Origin: Pseudomonas sp. A-RE-19
Lineage (GTDB): Bacteria; Pseudomonadota; Gammaproteobacteria; Pseudomonadales; Pseudomonadaceae
Direction of reading: 5' to 3'
DNA length: 64,000 bases
Assembly (NCBI RefSeq): GCF_019956555.1
Contig: NZ_JAHBDQ010000003.1
Coordinates: 124,001-188,000, forward strand
Notes under the pieces: model-generated
Databases searched by the model: none
Seen by the model: only the letters and a program-made list of their open reading frames with translations
Told to the model about the DNA's origin: nothing
Shown: piece by piece, positions 28,823 through 36,940 of the stretch
How positions within the stretch are numbered: the first letter of the stretch is position 1
Layout of the letters: each line of letters begins with the position of its first letter
Program-made: the position numbers and the translations under genes

Positions 28823-30163
28823 TCATCCTTTGAGCCAGCTGTCGTTCTTGCGCAAGTACCAGGCGAACGCGCCAAGGGTCAGGCTGCGCAGCAACATGAA
28901 CAGCAGGAAGGTTATCCACAGTCCATGGTTGCCCAGGCCTTGCAACGCCCAGGCGAAGGGCAGCAGCAAGATCACCGTCAACAGCATGCCGTTGCGCATT
29001 TCCCGGGCACGGGTGGCGCCGATGAACAGGCCGTCGAGCAGGTAACTCCAGACGGCAAGCAGCGGCAGCGCGGCGAGGTAAGGCAGGTAGATGAACGCGG
29101 TGTCGCGCACGCTTTGAATGTTGGTCTGCATCTCGATGAACAAGTGCCCGGCGAACAGAAACAGCAAGGCAAACCCCAGGCTCGCCAGCAACGACCAGCC
29201 GCACGCCACCACCAGTGAGCGGCGCAGGGCCTCTCGATCGCGGGCACCGATGGCGTGTCCGCACAAGGCTTCCACGGCATGGGCCAGCCCGTCCAGCGCG
29301 TGGGCGGTCAGCAGCAGGCCATTAAGCAGCAACGCATTGGCGGCGACGGTGGCATCACCCAGCCGCGCACCCTGCACGGTGATCAGGAAAAACACTGACT
29401 GCAACGCCAGGCTGCGGATGAAGATGTCGCGATTGACCGCCAGCAATGGGCGCCAGCTCTGCCATATCGCCAGCGCTGCCCAGGCGATATGGCCGGGATA
29501 GGCGCGCAGGGCTTTGCGGGTCATGAACAAGCCGATCAGCGCGCCGGTCCACTCCGCGATCACCGACGCGCGGGCCGCGCCGACCACGCCCCAGTCCAGG
29601 CCGAGCACGAACCACAGGTTCAGCGCGATGTTGACCAGGTTGGTGCTCAGCAGAATCGCCAACGGAGCCCGCGCGTTCTGCGTGCCGAGGAACCAACCCA
29701 CCAGCGCATAACTGGCCAGCGCCGCCGGCAGGCCGAACAGCCGCGTGTGGAAGAAGTCGCGGGTGAGCTGATCCAGCTCTGCCGACGGTTGCATGAAGTG
29801 CAGCGCGACCCCGCTCAACGGCACGCCCAATGCGCCCAGCAGAATGGCCAGGCCCATGGCCAACAACAGACCCTGCAGCAAAATCTGCCGCAACGCGGCG
29901 CCATCCCCACGCCCGGCAGCCTGGGCGGCGAAGCCGGTGGAGCCCATGCGCAGAAAACCCATGGCCCAGGCAAGAAAGGTATACAGACTGGCCCCCACCG
30001 CGACAGCGCCGAGCTGATGAGCATGGGGCAGATGGCCGATGACGGTGCTGTCGACCAGCGCTACCAGCGGTACGGAAATGTTCGAGAGAATCATCGGGGC
30101 GGCGAGCGCCCAGACTCGACGATGAGTCGGACGGTCGCGCCAGTCGGCAATCAGGTTGGACAT
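28823..30163 (-). CDS. MATE family efflux transporter, DinF-like
   Basis: The 446-residue protein has about twelve membrane helices and the MATE fold: N-terminal half with RRVWALAAPMILSNISVPLVALVDS and the C-terminal half repeat. It is predicted to export cationic or aromatic compounds using a sodium or proton gradient; the sequence resembles the DinF/NorM-like DNA-damage-inducible branch. The start is the ATG at 30163, with AGGAG upstream; the longer frame to 30223 enters REPIN-flanking sequence. It is convergent with the DUF4123 gene and stands alone. Confidence 0.93.
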   Translation of the reverse strand: MSNLIADWRDRPTHRRVWALAAPMILSNISVPLVALVDSTVIGHLPHAHQLGAVAVGASLYTFLAWAMGFLRMGSTGFAAQAAGRGDGAALRQILLQGLLLAMGLAILLGALGVPLSGVALHFMQPSAELDQLTRDFFHTRLFGLPAALASYALVGWFLGTQNARAPLAILLSTNLVNIALNLWFVLGLDWGVVGAARASVIAEWTGALIGLFMTRKALRAYPGHIAWAALAIWQSWRPLLAVNRDIFIRSLALQSVFFLITVQGARLGDATVAANALLLNGLLLTAHALDGLAHAVEALCGHAIGARDREALRRSLVVACGWSLLASLGFALLFLFAGHLFIEMQTNIQSVRDTAFIYLPYLAALPLLAVWSYLLDGLFIGATRAREMRNGMLLTVILLLPFAWALQGLGNHGLWITFLLFMLLRSLTLGAFAWYLRKNDSWLKG

Positions 30164-30223
30164 GCAGGCTCCTTTGGGGGCGCATGCATTGTAGCGACAC
30201 ATTCGCAATCTACATCGTTCCAT

Positions 30224-30313
30224 TGTGGGAGCGAGCCTGCTCGCGATAGCGGGCTGACAGTCAACCTGGATGTTGAATGTGCCGGCGTCATCGCGAGCAG
30301 GCTCGCTCCCACA
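30224..30313. repeat. REPIN, gagcctgctcgcga family
   Basis: Inverted copies TGTGGGAGCGAGCCTGCTCG (left, from 30224) and its reverse complement (right, to 30313). The spacer contains GTCAACCTGGATGTTGAATG, a hairpin centre that recurs in other elements of this class in the window. Confidence 0.93.
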
Positions 30314-30326
30314 GGGGATGGTGGGG

Positions 30327-30620
30327 TTAGTGAATAATCCAGCTCAGCAACCACAACCCCAGCAGCAACCAGATAATCCCCATGATGATCGATGCGTTCA
30401 TGAAGGCGCGGATCGCTGCCCACAGCAGCATCAACCCGATGATCAGCGTAATGATGCTGACGATCGAAGTGTCCATGCCCAGTGCCTGGGCCAGCCCTTC
30501 GACAAAATTGCTGCCGGCGTGGCTCAACAGGTTGAACAGACCACTGAGGGCATCGATGATGAACCGGATGGCCGAACCGATTACCTGGCCGAGCCATTCG
30601 AAAAAGCTTTCTACCTGCAT
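30327..30620 (-). CDS. Small conserved membrane protein, function unknown
   Basis: The 97-residue protein begins MQVESFFEWLGQVIGSAIRF. It has an amphipathic N-terminal half with glycines and two hydrophobic stretches near the C-terminus (TSIVSIITLIIGLMLLWAAI and ASIIMGIIWLLLGLWLLSWI). I do not recognise a named family. It stands alone, between a REPIN and the mazG-like gene that is read in the opposite direction. Strong codon bias toward GC3 supports it as real. Confidence 0.7.
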   Translation of the reverse strand: MQVESFFEWLGQVIGSAIRFIIDALSGLFNLLSHAGSNFVEGLAQALGMDTSIVSIITLIIGLMLLWAAIRAFMNASIIMGIIWLLLGLWLLSWIIH

Positions 30621-30696
30621 GTGTGCGTCCTGATGGAATGATGGCGTGGTTGCCGGATCCGACCGTTGGGCTATTGATCGTGCTGTCGAGTTCCCA

Positions 30697-30725
30697 AGGA
30701 GCTGTCGAAGGCTGCGATCTTTTTG
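30697..30725 (+). repeat. Solo REP fragment, gctgcgatctttt family
   Basis: A single copy of GGAGCTGTCGAAGGCTGCGATCTTTTT without an inverted partner lies about 90 bp upstream of the MazG-like gene. Confidence 0.65.
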
Positions 30726-30812
30726 GAGTATGGCGCAAAGTTCGCGGGCGTAACGTTGTCACTTGCCTTCACCCGCCATCCCCCTGAAGCTATACGCCTT
30801 CAGGAGAACCCG

Positions 30813-31115
30813 ATGAACCTTGTTGAACTGACCGAACGCCTGCACGCCATTCGCGATCGCAATGATTGGCGGCAATTTCACAGCCCGAAAAACCTGGCCA
30901 TGGCCGCGAGCGTGGAAATGTCCGAGCTGGTGGAAATTTTCCAGTGGCTGACCGAAGACCAGTCGCGCCAGTTGCCGGCGGACAAGCTCGCCCATGCCGG
31001 GCAGGAAATCGGCGACATCGTGCTGTATCTACTGCTGCTGTGCAGCGAGTTGGGGTTGGACATGAATGAAGTGGTGCGCAGCAAACTCGCGGACAGCGAA
31101 CGGCGGTTCAGCTGA
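30813..31115 (+). CDS. MazG-like nucleotide pyrophosphohydrolase
   Basis: The 100-residue protein starts at the ATG at 30813 after AGGAGA, rather than the longer frame from 30723. It has the all-alpha NTP pyrophosphatase core with metal-binding acids in EMSELVEIFQWL (about 34-45) and EIGDIVLYLLLLCSELG (about 64-80), typical of the RS21-C6/MazG-like single-domain group, which hydrolyses non-canonical or surplus dNTPs. The stop overlaps the start of cmoM by one base (TGATG), so the two are translationally coupled. Confidence 0.9.
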   Translation: MNLVELTERLHAIRDRNDWRQFHSPKNLAMAASVEMSELVEIFQWLTEDQSRQLPADKLAHAGQEIGDIVLYLLLLCSELGLDMNEVVRSKLADSERRFS

Positions 31116-31864
31116 TGAGCGACCGTCATTTCGATCAGTTGGCGACCCGTTTCGCTGAAAAAATCTACGGTGGCGCCAAAGGCGCGATCCGTCTTGCCGT
31201 ATTGCAGGCCGACCTGGCCGAAACCCTGCCGGACCGCCCGTTGCGCATACTGGACATCGGCGCCGGCCTGGGCCACATGTCGCTGTGGCTGGCTCAGCGC
31301 GGTCATCAGGTGACCCTCGCCGAACCCGCCGAGCCGATGCTTGAAGGTGCCCGTCAGCGCTTCGCCGACGCCGGGCAGACGGCGACGTTCATTCAGGCGC
31401 CGTGGCAGGATCTGCTCGGTCAGCTCACCGAACCCTACGACCTGGTGCTGTGCCACGCCGTGCTGGAGTGGTTGGCCGAACCCCATGCGATTTTGCCGGT
31501 GCTGCATCAGCTGACGAAGCCGGACGGCTGGTTGTCCCTGGCGTTCTACAACCGTGACGCGTTGATCTACCGCAACCTGCTCAAGGGCCATTTCCGCAAG
31601 ATGCGCAAGAATGACATGGCCGGCGAGAAGCAGAGCCTGACGCCGCAGCAGCCACTGGATCCACGGGAACTGGCGGCGCAACTTGAGAGCATGTGGCAGG
31701 TCGAAACCCAGAGTGGGGTGCGGGTTTTTTACGACTACATGCCGGTGGAGTTCCAGGCCCGCGTCGAACTGCCGGACTTGCTCGAAATGGAACTGGCGCA
31801 CCGCCGTCACCCAAGCTTCGCCGGGCTTGGGCGCTACCTGCACTGGATCTGTCGGCCGATCTGA
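31115..31864 (+). CDS. cmoM: tRNA 5-carboxymethoxyuridine methyltransferase
   Basis: CmoM methylates cmo5U34 of certain tRNAs to the methyl ester, using S-adenosylmethionine. The 249-residue protein begins like the E. coli enzyme (DRHFDQLATRFAEKIYGGAKG). It has the SAM-binding motif ILDIGAGLGHMSLWLA (about 44-59), the acidic end of strand 2 at LAEPAEPML and the family-typical RNLLKGHFRKM segment. Length is normal. It follows the MazG-like gene with one-base overlap; a lipoprotein gene begins 12 bp later. Confidence 0.9.
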   Translation: MSDRHFDQLATRFAEKIYGGAKGAIRLAVLQADLAETLPDRPLRILDIGAGLGHMSLWLAQRGHQVTLAEPAEPMLEGARQRFADAGQTATFIQAPWQDLLGQLTEPYDLVLCHAVLEWLAEPHAILPVLHQLTKPDGWLSLAFYNRDALIYRNLLKGHFRKMRKNDMAGEKQSLTPQQPLDPRELAAQLESMWQVETQSGVRVFYDYMPVEFQARVELPDLLEMELAHRRHPSFAGLGRYLHWICRPI

Positions 31865-31876
31865 CCGGAGCGCGAA

Positions 31877-32497
31877 ATGAAAAATCGTTCAGGGTTACTG
31901 GTGATCTGTCTCGGGTTGGCGGCCTGCCAGGGCAGCAACCCTTATGTCGCGACGTCCAATCCTCTGCCACCAGCCCCCCCGCAGGCCGCCAGCACCTTCG
32001 ACCGCAGCGCCTACCCGGCGGCGCCACGGGATTACGGGCGCTATCGCAGCTGGGCCTGGCTCAACGGGCACTTGCCACCGGGCACGGCTTGGGCCGACTC
32101 GGAGCAAGTGGCCGAAGCGGTCAGCAATGCCCTCGATCAACGCGGCTTGCGCCCGCTGCACGACAACCGCCCGGCGGACCTGTTGGTCAGCGCCGACCTG
32201 CATCTGGAAACCCGCTTGCGTCAGGTCCAGGACGACTATGGTTACGGCGGGGGGTATTACGGCGGCGGTTACAACCACTACGGCAGCGGTTACGGCATGT
32301 ACAACACGGTGCCGGTCATTCGTACTTATCAAGTACAAGTGGTGGTGGTGGTGCGCGTCGATCTGTTCGACGCGAGCACCGGCCAGCCGGTGTGGAGTGC
32401 CAGTGCCGAAACCAGCAATCAGGGCAACCAGAGCGAGCGTGCCGATGCCATTCGCGAAGCTGTCGAGAAGGCCATGTCGGCGTATCCTCCTGGCTAG
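31877..32497 (+). CDS. DUF4136 lipoprotein, first of a tandem pair
   Basis: The 206-residue protein has a lipoprotein signal with lipobox LAAC at Cys17-18 and is expected in the outer or inner membrane, facing the periplasm. A proline-rich spacer leads into the DUF4136 domain, with [20 protein letters not shown], and a Gly/Tyr-rich loop (about 120-140). It is homologous to the next gene. The function is unknown; family members are often seen in envelope-stress or biofilm lists. It starts 12 bp after cmoM and may be cotranscribed with it. Confidence 0.87.
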   Translation: MKNRSGLLVICLGLAACQGSNPYVATSNPLPPAPPQAASTFDRSAYPAAPRDYGRYRSWAWLNGHLPPGTAWADSEQVAEAVSNALDQRGLRPLHDNRPADLLVSADLHLETRLRQVQDDYGYGGGYYGGGYNHYGSGYGMYNTVPVIRTYQVQVVVVVRVDLFDASTGQPVWSASAETSNQGNQSERADAIREAVEKAMSAYPPG

Positions 32498-32501
32498 GGG
32501 C

Positions 32502-32543
32502 GTTCTCAATTTTTTCCCCGACGGGGAAGCTGATTGAGAACGC
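32502..32543 (+). terminator. Inverted repeat between the two DUF4136 genes
   Basis: GCGTTCTCAAT (32502-32512) and ATTGAGAACGC (32533-32543) are exact reverse complements, with a T-run and a CCCC/GGGG mini-stem between them. It could end or attenuate transcription from the first lipoprotein gene. The T-run is in the loop rather than after the stem, so termination is uncertain. Confidence 0.45.
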
Positions 32544-32603
32544 TCCCTGGCTTCCTGTTCAGGAAGTCTCCCGCAGGCGCATGTCTTCTATCGGAGAAAA
32601 ATC

Positions 32604-33161
32604 ATGTTCCGCAATCTCGCTTTACTGACCATGGCCGCACTGCTCACTGCCTGCGCCGCCAACCAGGTCAATCATGACTTCGATTCCAGCCGCGACTTTG
32701 CTGCCTATCGTAGCTGGAGCTGGAAAGAGCCCGCCGTGCAATACCGTCCCGAAGACCCGCGGATCATGAGTGACCTGACCGAACAGCGCATTCGCCTGTC
32801 CGTTGCCGATCAGCTGGATCAGCGCGGCTTGCGCCCGGCCGCCGCGGGTGCCACCTCGGACCTGAAGGTGCAGACCTACCTGATTGTCGAAGATCGCCAG
32901 CAACAAGTGACCACTAACTATGGCGGTGGTTGGGGTAGCCCATGGAACGGGTACTGGGGCGGGCCGATGTACAACGAAACCCGCAACGTCAGCTATAAGG
33001 TGGCGACCATCCAGATCGACCTGCTCGATGGCAAGGACGGCAAACTGGTGTGGCGCGGCAGCGACGAGCAGACGCTCAGCCGCACACCGAACCCGCAGGA
33101 TCGCAGCAATACGATCCGCGAGACAGTCGGGCGGATACTGGCGAATTATCCACCGCACTAG
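32604..33161 (+). CDS. DUF4136 lipoprotein, second of a tandem pair
   Basis: The 185-residue protein has a lipoprotein signal (MFRNLALLTMAALLTAC; lipidation at Cys17) and a DUF4136 domain with [28 protein letters not shown], a Gly-rich loop and a C-terminal TIRETVGRILANYPP. It shares the same ordered motifs with its neighbour, so the pair came from a duplication that predates considerable drift. It has its own GGAG site. Function is unknown. Confidence 0.88.
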   Translation: MFRNLALLTMAALLTACAANQVNHDFDSSRDFAAYRSWSWKEPAVQYRPEDPRIMSDLTEQRIRLSVADQLDQRGLRPAAAGATSDLKVQTYLIVEDRQQQVTTNYGGGWGSPWNGYWGGPMYNETRNVSYKVATIQIDLLDGKDGKLVWRGSDEQTLSRTPNPQDRSNTIRETVGRILANYPPH

Positions 33162-33189
33162 ACCTTAACCCTCTGACATCACAGTTCCC

Positions 33190-33218
33190 TGTGGGAGCGT
33201 GGCTTGCCCGCGAAGAAC
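33190..33218 (+). repeat. Solo REP, ggcttgcccgcgaag family
   Basis: A single copy of TGTGGGAGCGTGGCTTGCCCGCGAAG lies between the convergent lipoprotein and kinase genes, without an inverted partner. Confidence 0.75.
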
Positions 33219-33227
33219 GAAAACGCG

Positions 33228-34871
33228 TCATTCGGGGTGCCCGACGTGGGTGATCTGATCGCCCGTGACAATCGGCAGTTCGATACAAAACCGCGCGCCC
33301 TCGGACGAGTTTCCGACGCTTAGCTTACCGCCCATGTTCTCGACGATGCCGTAACTCACCGACAACCCGAGCCCGGTGCCGACGCCCACCGGTTTGGTGG
33401 TGAAGAACGGCTCGAAAATCCGCTCCAGCAGCCGTGGGTCGATACCGCCGCCGTTGTCCTCGATCCATAGCCGCACCGTGTGTTCATCGCGCTCGGCGTA
33501 CACCGAAATCCACGGTTTGAATGCCGGGTCGGCCTCGCGTTTGTTCAGCAGCGCATCCCGGGCGTTGACCATCAGGTTGATCAGCACCTGTTCCAGTTGA
33601 TCAACGTAACCGCGCACCTGCACTTCAAATCCGGTCTCGCTGACTCGCAGTTCGACGCCTCTGCCGCGCATGCCTTCGGACAGCAGCGACAGCGTGCCCT
33701 CGATGGCTTGAGCCGGGTTGAACGGATGCTGCTCGACCTCCGAGCGCCGACCAAATACACGCATGTGATCCACCGCCCGCGCCGCGCGCTGGACTTGCGC
33801 GTCGATGCAGTTGAGTTTGTCTGTCAGGTAATCGATTTGCGCATCACCATTGCTCAGGCGCTTGAGCACATTGACGATGGCCATGCGCATCGCGTTCAAC
33901 GGCTGATTGATTTCATGGGCCAGCCCGGTGGCCATTTCGCCGAGCAAGGCTTGCAGAGATTCCAGGCGCTCCAGTTGCAGATGGTGCTGATGCTCGCGCA
34001 AGCGCTCAAGCAGTGGCCCGGCCAGGGCGGCGGTGAGTTGCAACCAGTCGCGTTCGCTCAGATCGGGGGCACGCTGTTGCACCGGGTAAAAACCACAGAG
34101 CAACCAGGCCACCACGCCTTGGGCATTGTGATAGGGCACCGCGAACCCTTCGGCATTGCCGAAGATGCTTTGCAGGCGCGGGTATTCGCTGGGGGTCAAC
34201 GGCTGGGGCGCTGATCCATTCAAACTGTCGAGACCGGTGCCCAGGCGTTGATTGATGTCCCACAATCGGGGTGCATCGAAGGCCGTGTAATTCTGGTGAA
34301 TCAGCCAACCCTCGGCCTGTTCGTCGAGCAAGGCAATGGCCATGCACGGGATCTGAAAGCGCAGGGCCAGGCCTTGCAGTTGGTCCGCCAGCACCTCGGG
34401 CAGGCGCGTCAGGCTGCACAGGCGCAACGGTTCGCTGACCTGCGCGGCGAGCAACTGGCATTGCTCGCGGCTGCGCGCTTGTCGGCGTTCGAGCAGCAGG
34501 TCGCCGATGTCGATCAACTGCAGCAACCAGTTGTCACCCAACGGCTGCACCCAGCCACGCAGATGCAGGGGTTGTTCGCCGAGGCTGAAAAAATCCAGGT
34601 CCAGGCTCTGTCCCTGCCACTCGGCAGGCGTGCCTTCGACCGACAGAACACTGTGGGGCATGAGGTAATCGAGCAGACGGGGCGGCTGCGCGCCGGGCAT
34701 TTGTTGCGCCAGCAGATGCCGTAACGGGCCGGTCAGGTGAATCACTCGACCTTCGCCATCCAGATGCATCTGCACACCGACACTGTGTACGCTCGGGGCG
34801 TCCGGAGCGATCGGGGGCTGTGGCGATGGGCGATTGAGCAGGCGCCCGAAGAGCTTGTCTCCGGTCCTCAA
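33228..34871 (-). CDS. pprA: Cytoplasmic sensor histidine kinase, PprA-like
   Basis: The 547-residue protein has no membrane segment. A PAS-like N-terminus (about 30-130) and a GAF-like middle (about 150-290) precede a HisKA domain with His319 in GLAHEINQPLN and an ATPase domain with N-box LINLMVNARDALL and G-boxes DNGGGI and GVGTGLGLS. It starts at a TTG that overlaps the TadE-like stop (TTGA), so the start is not certain. In P. aeruginosa PprA with PprB controls Tad pili, CupE fimbriae and an adhesin. The assignment rests on the neighbouring TadE-like, peptidase and PprB-like genes. Confidence 0.8.
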   Translation of the reverse strand: MRTGDKLFGRLLNRPSPQPPIAPDAPSVHSVGVQMHLDGEGRVIHLTGPLRHLLAQQMPGAQPPRLLDYLMPHSVLSVEGTPAEWQGQSLDLDFFSLGEQPLHLRGWVQPLGDNWLLQLIDIGDLLLERRQARSREQCQLLAAQVSEPLRLCSLTRLPEVLADQLQGLALRFQIPCMAIALLDEQAEGWLIHQNYTAFDAPRLWDINQRLGTGLDSLNGSAPQPLTPSEYPRLQSIFGNAEGFAVPYHNAQGVVAWLLCGFYPVQQRAPDLSERDWLQLTAALAGPLLERLREHQHHLQLERLESLQALLGEMATGLAHEINQPLNAMRMAIVNVLKRLSNGDAQIDYLTDKLNCIDAQVQRAARAVDHMRVFGRRSEVEQHPFNPAQAIEGTLSLLSEGMRGRGVELRVSETGFEVQVRGYVDQLEQVLINLMVNARDALLNKREADPAFKPWISVYAERDEHTVRLWIEDNGGGIDPRLLERIFEPFFTTKPVGVGTGLGLSVSYGIVENMGGKLSVGNSSEGARFCIELPIVTGDQITHVGHPE

Positions 34872-35173
34872 AATTGCAGGCTCGATCGGGCGCTGGCCAC
34901 ATTGAAGTTCAGCGCGGCGGGAATCCAGGCCAGTTGCCGACTCAGTTCGGTGGTGGCAACGGTTCGCACGGCGGTCTCGTAATTGGCGGTGCTCGGGTCC
35001 AGCGCCACACTGCGGCGCACTGCTTCGGCCGTCGATTGATTGAACGATTGCATCAGCAACAGCGGCAGGCTGTAACTGACCAGCCCATAAAACACAGCGA
35101 AGAAAATGATGAACACCAAGGCGAACTCAATCGCCACGGCACCTTTTTGTTTGTGGGGGAGGCCTGTTTTCAT
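34868..35173 (-). CDS. TadE-like pseudopilin
   Basis: About 101 residues from the ATG at 35173 (MKTGLPHKQKGAVAIEFALV); the longer frame from 35197 is less likely. The short basic leader, then G-AVAIEFALVF and a hydrophobic helix, is the processing and assembly signature of TadE/TadF minor pseudopilins, cut by a type IV prepilin peptidase. Its counterpart in P. aeruginosa lies between pprA and fppA. Here the peptidase gene next to it is broken, so this protein may have no processing enzyme unless another is supplied from elsewhere in the genome. Confidence 0.75.
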   Translation of the reverse strand: MKTGLPHKQKGAVAIEFALVFIIFFAVFYGLVSYSLPLLLMQSFNQSTAEAVRRSVALDPSTANYETAVRTVATTELSRQLAWIPAALNFNVASARSSLQF

Positions 35174-35249
35174 GAGTGCGTCTACCCTGACCATCACAAC
35201 GTAGTATCAGCATAGAATCATTCAACTAAAACGGACGTTTTTTAACCGG

Positions 35250-35554
35250 TGCATAGCTTTGGCGGCATTGGCCTTCACCTTGCCCGGTTATGCATTGAGA
35301 CGTCTGGGGGCAGGTGACGTGAAACTGATGGCGACACTGGGCCTCGCGACGGACGGTATGCACCGGCTCGGCGGTTTCATCGGCGCCGGATTGGCCAGCG
35401 CGCTCTGGCTGCTGCTGGCGCCAAGACTCTGGCTGTATATCGGTCAGAGGTTTAGGGACCGTCTTCGTTACCTGGGGCCTGGAACGTCAAAAAAGCAGCC
35501 TTTGCGCCGTTCGTACTGGTGGGCATGTTGCTCACACTGGCCTCGATGCATTAG
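35250..35554 (+). pseudogene. fppA: Remnant of Tad prepilin peptidase (FppA/CpaA type)
   Basis: The frame from about 35250 encodes FTLPGYALRRLGAGDVKLMA, the second half of a type IV prepilin peptidase with its GxGDVK catalytic motif, followed by two hydrophobic helices. The N-terminal half with the first catalytic aspartate is absent, and only about 75 bp separate this from the TadE-like gene. A frameshift near 35490-35496 (an A-run) breaks the end: the shifted frame reads FAPFVLVGMLLTLASMH and stops at 35554, a plausible C-terminus. Both defects make it inactive. It lies just upstream of pprB, as fppA does in P. aeruginosa. Confidence 0.8.
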
Positions 35555-35587
35555 TCGTGGGGGGCACCTGTTCTATGTACATAGTTG

Positions 35588-35605
35588 GAAAGTGCGTCTA
35601 CTTTC
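35588..35605. promoter_or_regulatory. Inverted repeats upstream of pprB
   Basis: GAAAGT-6-ACTTTC at 35588-35605, next to the palindrome TATGTACATA at about 35574-35583, lie 70-105 bp before the pprB start in a 120-bp gap. They are candidate operator or promoter elements; nothing more can be said. Confidence 0.3.
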
Positions 35606-35676
35606 AAAACAGTTGTTGTACAGCCTGTGGTCGTCGGTACAGGAACGGTCAAGCCAGACTTGGCATGGAGTGACAC

Positions 35677-36465
35677 GTGAACAAAGTTACCTCGGCAATA
35701 AAAGTCCTTGTGGTCGATGACGAACCGTTGATTGTCGAAGAGCTTTGCGAGTTCATCGAGCGCAATGGTTATCGCTGTGTTGCTTGTCAGTCTGGCAAGC
35801 AGGCGATCGAGCGTTTCAATGAGTACGAGGATATTGGCCTGGTGCTCTGTGATTTGCAGATGCCTGACATGGATGGCATTCAGCTCGTTCAAGCGCTGCA
35901 ACAAATATCCGGTAAACACCGGGCGTTCGAAGCGATCATGCTCACCGGCCACGCAGACAAGCAGGATGTGATCAAGGCCTTGCGCGCCGGGTTCGCCGAT
36001 TACTATCAAAAGCCGATTGATCTGGATGAGTTGCTCGAAGGTTTGCAGCGCCAGGAAGTGGTTTTGCAGGAGCGGCAGAAAAACCTGCAGTTGGGGCATT
36101 TGAGTCAGAAGCTGCAATACCTTTGTGAGTCGATCGACGAGTTGTATCAGGATCTGGACAAGGTGCGCCGGGGACCGTCCTCGGCGTCTTTGTCTGATTC
36201 GGCTGACGGTGCATTCAGTGAGGTCGAGCGGGTGGAGATGCCGGCGGTTTTCAATCAGCTGTCGCCGCGGCAGCTGGAGGTGGCGCGGTTGGTGGGCAAG
36301 GGGCAGACCAATTATCAGATTGCCTGTGAGTTGGGGATTACCGAGAACACGGTGAAGCTTTATGTGTCGCAGGTGTTGCGGTTGACGCATATGCATAACC
36401 GCACGCAAGTGGCGTTGGCGTTGTCGCCCGGTAATGGCGGTGTGCGACGGCTTACCGCGCACTGA
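35677..36465 (+). CDS. pprB: Response regulator PprB-like (receiver, coiled coil, LuxR HTH)
   Basis: The 262-residue protein starts at a GTG after GGAG. It has a receiver (about 8-120; VVDDEP, phospho-Asp in VLCDLQMPDMDG, TGHADK, and KP), a glutamine-rich coiled coil (about 120-165) and a LuxR-type HTH (about 195-250; LSPRQLEVARLVGKGQTNYQ). The combination of receiver, coiled coil and HTH with the nearby pprA, TadE-like and fppA remnants identifies it as PprB-like. In P. aeruginosa PprB activates the tad-rcp-flp genes that normally follow it; none are present here. Confidence 0.85.
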   Translation: MNKVTSAIKVLVVDDEPLIVEELCEFIERNGYRCVACQSGKQAIERFNEYEDIGLVLCDLQMPDMDGIQLVQALQQISGKHRAFEAIMLTGHADKQDVIKALRAGFADYYQKPIDLDELLEGLQRQEVVLQERQKNLQLGHLSQKLQYLCESIDELYQDLDKVRRGPSSASLSDSADGAFSEVERVEMPAVFNQLSPRQLEVARLVGKGQTNYQIACELGITENTVKLYVSQVLRLTHMHNRTQVALALSPGNGGVRRLTAH

Positions 36466-36507
36466 GTTTCTGGAGTACGCCGCTCCTACACGGAATATGG
36501 TTTCTCC

Positions 36508-36540
36508 TGTAGGAGCTGCCGAAGGCTGCGATCTTTTGAT
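36508..36540 (+). repeat. Solo REP, gctgcgatcttttgat family, with shared flank
   Basis: A REP copy (TGTAGGAGCTGCCGAAGG...) with an adjacent CCTGGCGGCCTGACGGCCGA segment (36541-36560). The REP and this flank recur nearly identically at 38204-38258, so the repeat unit is longer than a REP alone. Confidence 0.85.
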
Positions 36541-36589
36541 CCTGGCGGCCTGACGGCCGACCAATCCCTTGCAGATGCACGCCGACCAC

Positions 36590-36622
36590 TGTGGGAGCGA
36601 GCCTGCTCGCGAAAGCGGCCTT
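36590..36622 (+). repeat. Solo REP, gagcctgctcgcga family
   Basis: A single TGTGGGAGCGAGCCTGCTCG copy lies 50 bp after the previous REP, in the 475-bp gap between pprB and the DUF6124-type gene. No inverted partner is seen. Confidence 0.8.
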
Positions 36623-36763
36623 ACAGGCAACGATGTTTATGGCTCGGTAAAAACATCAGAACCTTCCCACATGTTTTTCAGGTTGCCCGTCGGAAGCTGC
36701 GTCTCTAGCCTTTGTCCGTCGCTGCAAAAATTCAGTGATCGGGTTTGGTCGCCCGGGTTTAGA

Positions 36764-36940
36764 ATGGCGCACAGTGCCGCGCGAGCGGTTTTTTTGTGCT
36801 TGCTTAATGGCGAGCTGTGCGTGGGAGGGCCTAGGCCCTGCCGGGTTTCCATTCCCTGGTCGACCAACCTGCGTACAGTTCGCCACCCTTCTGCTTGGTC
36901 GCAGTAGTGGCGAACTCCAAACCTCGAATGGAGTTTCACC
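36764..36940 (+). promoter_or_regulatory. Structured leader with a short ORF before the DUF6124-type gene
   Basis: Several exact pairings crowd the 80 bases before the gene: CGACCAA (36861-36867) with TTGGTCG (36895-36901); GTTCGCCAC (36878-36886) with GTGGCGAAC (36907-36915); and AACTCCA (36913-36919) with TGGAGTT (36929-36935), which hides the GGAG ribosome-binding site. The first two interleave (a possible pseudoknot), and the second and third share three bases, so they compete. A 47-codon ORF (36764-36907) ends at a TAG in the same frame as the downstream gene. This suggests translational control; it is read by eye only. Confidence 0.5.
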
